From assembly GCA_019690055.1 (NCBI GenBank), contig JADGGF010000158.1, forward strand, positions 1 through 9,008: DNA of 9,008 bases, given 5' to 3'. How positions within the stretch are numbered: position 1 is the first letter of the stretch; each line of letters opens with the position of its first letter. The notes under the pieces are model-generated. The model worked only from the letters and a program-made list of their open reading frames with translations. It made no database searches and had not been told where the DNA came from. The position numbers were made by a program, and so were the translations under genes. Shown in pieces: positions 5,723 through 9,008 of this stretch. This stretch comes from Micromonosporaceae bacterium. GTDB taxonomy: Bacteria; Actinomycetota; Actinomycetes; Mycobacteriales; Micromonosporaceae.

Positions 5723-7108
5723 CTAGGCGAACAACTGCATCGGGGTGAACGTGTGGTTCGGGAAGATCGACGCGACGTCCGCGTCGCCGAGGTCGAACCG
5801 GGCCTTGATCACCGAGCCGAACACATCGAACATGTTGTTGAACTCGGGAAGGTCGCCGCGTACCAGCGAGTCGAAGCCACCCCACGTGCCGAGCAGAGAG
5901 CTGCTGAACCGCTTGTTCCGGCCCGTCACCAGGATCATCGGGCCGCCGTGACCGTGGTCGGTCCCGCTGCCGGTCTGGGCGACCCGGCGCCCGAACTCAG
6001 TGGAGATCATCACTGTCACGTCGTTGCCCTGCTCCCCGAGGTCGGTGTAGAAGCTGGCCAGGGCGGTGGCCAGGTCGTTCAGCTTCCGGTACAGGTAGCC
6101 GCCCTCGTGGGGCTCCTCGTTCTCGTGCGTGTCGTACCCACCGGTACCGATGGTGGCGACGCGGACGTTGGCGCCGCGCTTGATGAGCATCGCCAGCTCC
6201 TTGAACGCGCCCGCCACCGGGCCGGTGTAGGTGACGCCCTCGGCCGGCTCGTACGGCGTGGCGCTCATCTGCGCCGCCTGGGCGAGCGCGCTCAGCCCTG
6301 ACGCGACCACATCCTCCAAGGGGTGGTCGATGCCGGTGAACAGCTCCCGGATCGCGTTGGCCGTGGGCTCCCGGAACTTGCGGTCGCCGTTGAGGCTGAG
6401 CGACGCGACCGTGTTGAGGGCCAGGGTCGGGTTACGGCCGACCAGCGACAGCGGCAGTGTGGTGCCGATGCCGACGCTGCGGAACGTGGTGCCCGGACCC
6501 AGCTTGTCCAGCAGCGCGTCGAGGAAACCCCGCCCGCCCGTCTCGGCGGGCAGCCCACCGAGGTTGCAGGCGTCCTGCGCCTGGAAGTGGCTGCGTGACA
6601 GCCGCGGGTCGGCCACGCCCGGGATGAAGGCGACCTGGCCGCTGTCCAGCATGGGCTTGAGCGGGGCGAAGGCGCCGGTCAGCTTGAAGTTGCGCGCGAT
6701 CGGGATCGATCCCTCGTCGGGCAGCACCAGGTCCGGTCGGTGGGTGCGCAGGTACCCGTCGTCGGCCGGGGCGATCAGCGCCAACCCGTCCAGCCCACCG
6801 TAGAGAAATACGTGGATGAGCGTGCCGCCCGGTGCCGCGCCGAAGGCGGCCCGCGTCGCCACGAACTGGCTGGTCGCCAGCGCGGTCATGGTGGCGGCGA
6901 TGCCGGCGAAGAAGGTCCGCCGCGTCACGCCCCGCCGCTCCTGCTGCTGCTCCTCCAGTTCGTTGAGAGCGCGGAAGCGGTCGCGGACCTCCGCGTTCTC
7001 CAGGGCCACGGCCTCTGCCTCGGCGCGCAGGATGGCCTCGCCGGGGTTGTCGGCCATCCGCCACACGGGCGGAAGCTCGGGATGCAACGGGTTCCGATGC
7101 CGGGCCAT
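5723..7108 (-). CDS. DUF1501 family protein with an internal twin-arginine export signal
   Basis: Function unknown. DUF1501 proteins are exported and distantly related to the alkaline phosphatase/sulfatase fold. In the 461-residue form used here, the family landmarks are GGLDG (104-108), RSHFQAQD (172-179), GYDTH (324-328), STEFGRR (369-375) and TDHGHGG (383-389); their Asp and His residues are candidate metal ligands. A Tat signal, TRRTFFAGIAA (62-72), is preceded by an unusual charged, helix-prone stretch of about 60 residues. I chose the ATG at 7108 because GGAG lies seven bases upstream. An ATG at 7141 has no evident ribosome site. A GTG at 6928 has AGGAG and would give a conventional Tat start (M-T-R-R-T-F-F), but the sequence before it has coding-like composition. 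It sits between DUF1800 and the reductase, one base from the latter. Confidence 0.9.
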   Translation of the reverse strand: MARHRNPLHPELPPVWRMADNPGEAILRAEAEAVALENAEVRDRFRALNELEEQQQERRGVTRRTFFAGIAATMTALATSQFVATRAAFGAAPGGTLIHVFLYGGLDGLALIAPADDGYLRTHRPDLVLPDEGSIPIARNFKLTGAFAPLKPMLDSGQVAFIPGVADPRLSRSHFQAQDACNLGGLPAETGGRGFLDALLDKLGPGTTFRSVGIGTTLPLSLVGRNPTLALNTVASLSLNGDRKFREPTANAIRELFTGIDHPLEDVVASGLSALAQAAQMSATPYEPAEGVTYTGPVAGAFKELAMLIKRGANVRVATIGTGGYDTHENEEPHEGGYLYRKLNDLATALASFYTDLGEQGNDVTVMISTEFGRRVAQTGSGTDHGHGGPMILVTGRNKRFSSSLLGTWGGFDSLVRGDLPEFNNMFDVFGSVIKARFDLGDADVASIFPNHTFTPMQLFA

Positions 7109-7122
7109 GGGGTGTCTCCGCT

Positions 7123-7162
7123 GGTCGCTGCCTGAGGTCATGGACGGGTCGCTACCTGAGGT
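7123..7162. repeat. 16-bp near-perfect direct repeat at the DUF1800/DUF1501 junction
   Basis: GGTCGCTGCCTGAGGT at 7123-7138 recurs as GGTCGCTACCTGAGGT at 7147-7162, one mismatch, 24 bases apart. On the minus strand the right copy encodes the last residues of the DUF1800 protein with its TAG stop (7152-7154). In the left copy that TAG has become CAG. The alternative DUF1501 ATG at 7139-7141 lies between the copies. This looks like a local duplication of the end of the DUF1800 gene. Confidence 0.85.
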
Positions 7163-8888
7163 GGTGCAGGGGTGAGGCGAGCAGGGCGCGGGTGACCGCG
7201 CGGACGGCGCCGTTGAGGGTGGCGTCCACGGCGGTCGTGGATTCGAGACCGGCCAGCCGGAGCAGCGCGTCCCGCTCCTGGGGCCGCAGCGGGCGCGACA
7301 CCACGTTGCGGGCCAGCATCTCCACGTAGTCCCCGGCCATGGTGGGCGGCTTGGGTCCGACCAGCCGCTCGGGAGGGACGTACGTGAACATCTTCCGGGA
7401 TCCAGTGATGACGTTATACGCCTCGTTCCACAGGCGGATCAGCGTGCCCGACGAGGTCCACGCCGCGAACACGTCGGGGTAGCCGTCCGGCGTGGGGTGG
7501 CCGGCGGGTGAGTGCCCCACGCTCACGAAGAGGTCGTGCAACTGGCGCAGACCCTGCAGGAACGGGCTCGCATTCGGGTCCTGGTTGTTGAACGAGGGCG
7601 GCGTATGCGGCGAGACCCGCAGCGCCCGGAAGGTCGCCACCAGGTACTCGCCGGGCCGGCGCACCTTCTGCCCCACGGCCGCCCAGAAGTGCGTCGAGCT
7701 CAGCAGCGTCATGAGGGTCGGCTTGATGGCGCCGTGGGTCCGGACGTACGTGTCGGCGACCGCCTCGATCAGCGGCGCGGGCGGATCGTCGGAGACCAGC
7801 CGCGTGGCCAACGCCCGGGCGATGTGCCGACCCGTGTTGCGGTGCCCGGCCAGGTAGCGGTAGTACTGCTCGGCCGCGGCCTCGCCGCCCTCCGGGGTGG
7901 CGTTGGCGTGCTTGAACCCCATGATCTTGACGCGCCCGGTGATGTGCTGGTCGGGCCGGTAGACGTACCGGTCCTCGCGGATGCTGTGTCCGGTCTGGAG
8001 GATGGCCGCCTGGCGTACGTCCTCTTCGGTGTAGCCGCCGTCCACCCCGACCGTGTACAGCTCGAGGTTCTCCCGCGCGAGGTTCTCGTTGATCGCGTTC
8101 TTACGCGACTTGTCTTGGTCGAGGTAGCGCAGTAACGCCGGGTGGCGGTTGGCCGCCACGAACATGTCCGGGTAGTTGTCCAGCGCGTACCGGCGGATCA
8201 CGTCCCGGTCGAACGGGCCCCGAATGAACTCGCCATTGTCGATCTCAGCGGCCACGTGGAGGAAGTCGTTCCAGAAGTCGACCATGACCTCGAAGACCTG
8301 GCGCTTGGACCAGATCTGCCGGGCGATCGTCGCCTCGACCCACTCCCGACCGGGCCGGATCCGCTTGGCGTTGTTGGCCTCCCGCTCAGCTCGAAGCTCT
8401 TCGATGGACTTGGTGAGCGTGGTCAGCTCGGCCAGCTTGGCGTCCAGCGCCGAGTCGTCGATGCTCTCCGGGTCGAGCTGGGCGGCGAGCCACGCGTTGA
8501 TACCCATGCTTCGGACCTCGGCGACCAGCTCCGGGGTCGCGCCGAACGTCACCCGGCTCACCAGGTGCAGCACCGGGTCCGGGCCCAGCGGCGACGGCGC
8601 CACCTCGGTGACCGCCGCAGCTGCCTCCTCCGGGCTGCCCATGATCCCGGCCGACTCGTCCCGCCTCGGGTCACCGCCGGCCCGTCTCGGGTTCGCGGCC
8701 GTGTCGCCGAACAACCGGCCGCCCAGCCCGAAACCCAGGGGCGCGAGCGCGGCGGCGGCCCCGGCCGCCAGCGCGCCCATGCCGATCAGCGCCCGGCGAC
8801 GGCTGGGGCGCGCCGGAGCCGCGACACTACTCCGGCTGTCGGTGTCAATGACGCGCTGTCCGCTGGCGTCGGTGCCGTCGCCGGCCAC
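7152..8888 (-). CDS. DUF1800 family protein, Tat-exported; 5' end uncertain
   Basis: Function unknown; DUF1800 proteins are exported and are often encoded beside a DUF1501 gene, as here. From the GTG at 8888 the product is 578 residues. It has a twin-arginine signal (PSRRRALIGMGALAAGA at 28-44) with a hydrophobic core to about 55. The DUF1800 domain starts near LHLVSRVTFGATPELV (107-122) and includes FWNDFLHV (205-212) and ARENLELYTVGVDGGYT (271-287), the most recognisable family signature. An acidic helical stretch (141-175) precedes the core. The C-terminus RALLASPLHHLR is typical. Start choice is weak: the GTG has no clear ribosome site, no other start lies nearby, and the frame stays open with no start codon to the window edge, so the true start may be outside. 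It is the first gene of the visible minus-strand operon; the DUF1501 start follows 43 bases after its stop. Confidence 0.9.
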   Translation of the reverse strand: MAGDGTDASGQRVIDTDSRSSVAAPARPSRRRALIGMGALAAGAAAALAPLGFGLGGRLFGDTAANPRRAGGDPRRDESAGIMGSPEEAAAAVTEVAPSPLGPDPVLHLVSRVTFGATPELVAEVRSMGINAWLAAQLDPESIDDSALDAKLAELTTLTKSIEELRAEREANNAKRIRPGREWVEATIARQIWSKRQVFEVMVDFWNDFLHVAAEIDNGEFIRGPFDRDVIRRYALDNYPDMFVAANRHPALLRYLDQDKSRKNAINENLARENLELYTVGVDGGYTEEDVRQAAILQTGHSIREDRYVYRPDQHITGRVKIMGFKHANATPEGGEAAAEQYYRYLAGHRNTGRHIARALATRLVSDDPPAPLIEAVADTYVRTHGAIKPTLMTLLSSTHFWAAVGQKVRRPGEYLVATFRALRVSPHTPPSFNNQDPNASPFLQGLRQLHDLFVSVGHSPAGHPTPDGYPDVFAAWTSSGTLIRLWNEAYNVITGSRKMFTYVPPERLVGPKPPTMAGDYVEMLARNVVSRPLRPQERDALLRLAGLESTTAVDATLNGAVRAVTRALLASPLHHLR

Positions 8889-8972
8889 CCACCGTGACCG
8901 CGCCCGCCGGCTCCCGGCCCGGCTCTCCGGGGCCGGCAGGACCGGCCGCTGGGGCGGCGCCGCCGGCGGCCG

Positions 8973-9008
8973 ATGCGGACTGCCAGCATGCGGGCTGCCC
9001 GGATGCGG
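8973..9008 (-). repeat. 15-bp repeat encoding PHxGS units in the open frame upstream of DUF1800
   Basis: Read on the minus strand in the DUF1800 frame, the window edge encodes PHPGS, PHAGS and then PH. These are two full 15-base units, CCGCATCCGGGCAGC and CCGCATGCTGGCAGT, followed by a third CCGCAT. The frame continues without a stop through a Pro/Arg/Ala-rich stretch to the DUF1800 GTG. Either the DUF1800 protein has a longer, low-complexity N-terminus or this is the end of an upstream element cut by the window. Confidence 0.5.

Noticed and set aside
3733..5748. 671-codon plus-strand open frame antisense to the reductase and FMN-binding genes
   Set aside because: It is a mirror frame of GC-rich coding DNA: its product is a low-complexity Pro/Arg/Asp/His/Gln mix with no domain, whereas the minus strand encodes proteins with complete motifs.
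8142..8897. Plus-strand open frame opposite the 5' part of the DUF1800 gene
   Set aside because: Low-complexity Val/Arg/Gly/Asp product without recognisable domain; the DUF1800 signature is on the opposite strand.

Overview
The window is high-GC throughout, with strong G/C preference at third codon positions, GTG starts and a DtxR/IdeR-type iron box. Together with the gene content (three-part EfeUOB, twin-arginine-exported DUF1501 and DUF1800 proteins) this points to an actinomycete (Actinomycetota). I cannot name the genus. The DNA is densely coding: six convincing protein genes in two convergent blocks, with no tRNA, rRNA, CRISPR array or insertion sequence visible.

Left block, plus strand (about 118-3573): a complete, tightly packed elemental-iron uptake operon, efeU-efeO-efeB. 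EfeU is an FTR1-type iron permease with both REXXE motifs. EfeO is a lipoprotein with a cupredoxin domain and an M75/imelysin domain. EfeB is a Tat-exported DyP-type haem peroxidase. A perfect TTGACA -35 and a 19-bp iron box matching 17 of 19 positions of the IdeR/DtxR consensus lie just before the efeU GTG start, so the operon is very probably iron-repressed.

Middle (3574-3789): a 216-bp convergent intergenic region. It holds a 21-bp tandem duplication, a 9-bp-stem hairpin that could end transcription from either side, and what looks like a decayed minus-strand coding remnant.

Right block, minus strand (3790 to at least 8888): in transcription order a DUF1800 protein, a DUF1501 protein, a six-helix ferric-reductase-like haem/FAD/NAD(P)H oxidoreductase, and a small membrane-anchored FMN-binding-domain protein with a covalent-flavinylation motif. 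The DUF1501 stop and the reductase GTG start are one base apart, so this is one operon. Its promoter is outside the window, and the DUF1800 reading frame stays open to the right edge.

Working model (inference): the reductase moves electrons from cytosolic NAD(P)H through FAD and two b haems to the outer face, where the flavinylated protein relays them to an acceptor. Lying next to an iron-repressed EfeUOB system, that acceptor could be ferric iron or a partner of EfeO/EfeB. The DUF1501/DUF1800 pair, of unknown function and translationally linked to this electron chain, is the least understood part. No ApbE flavin transferase is encoded in the window.
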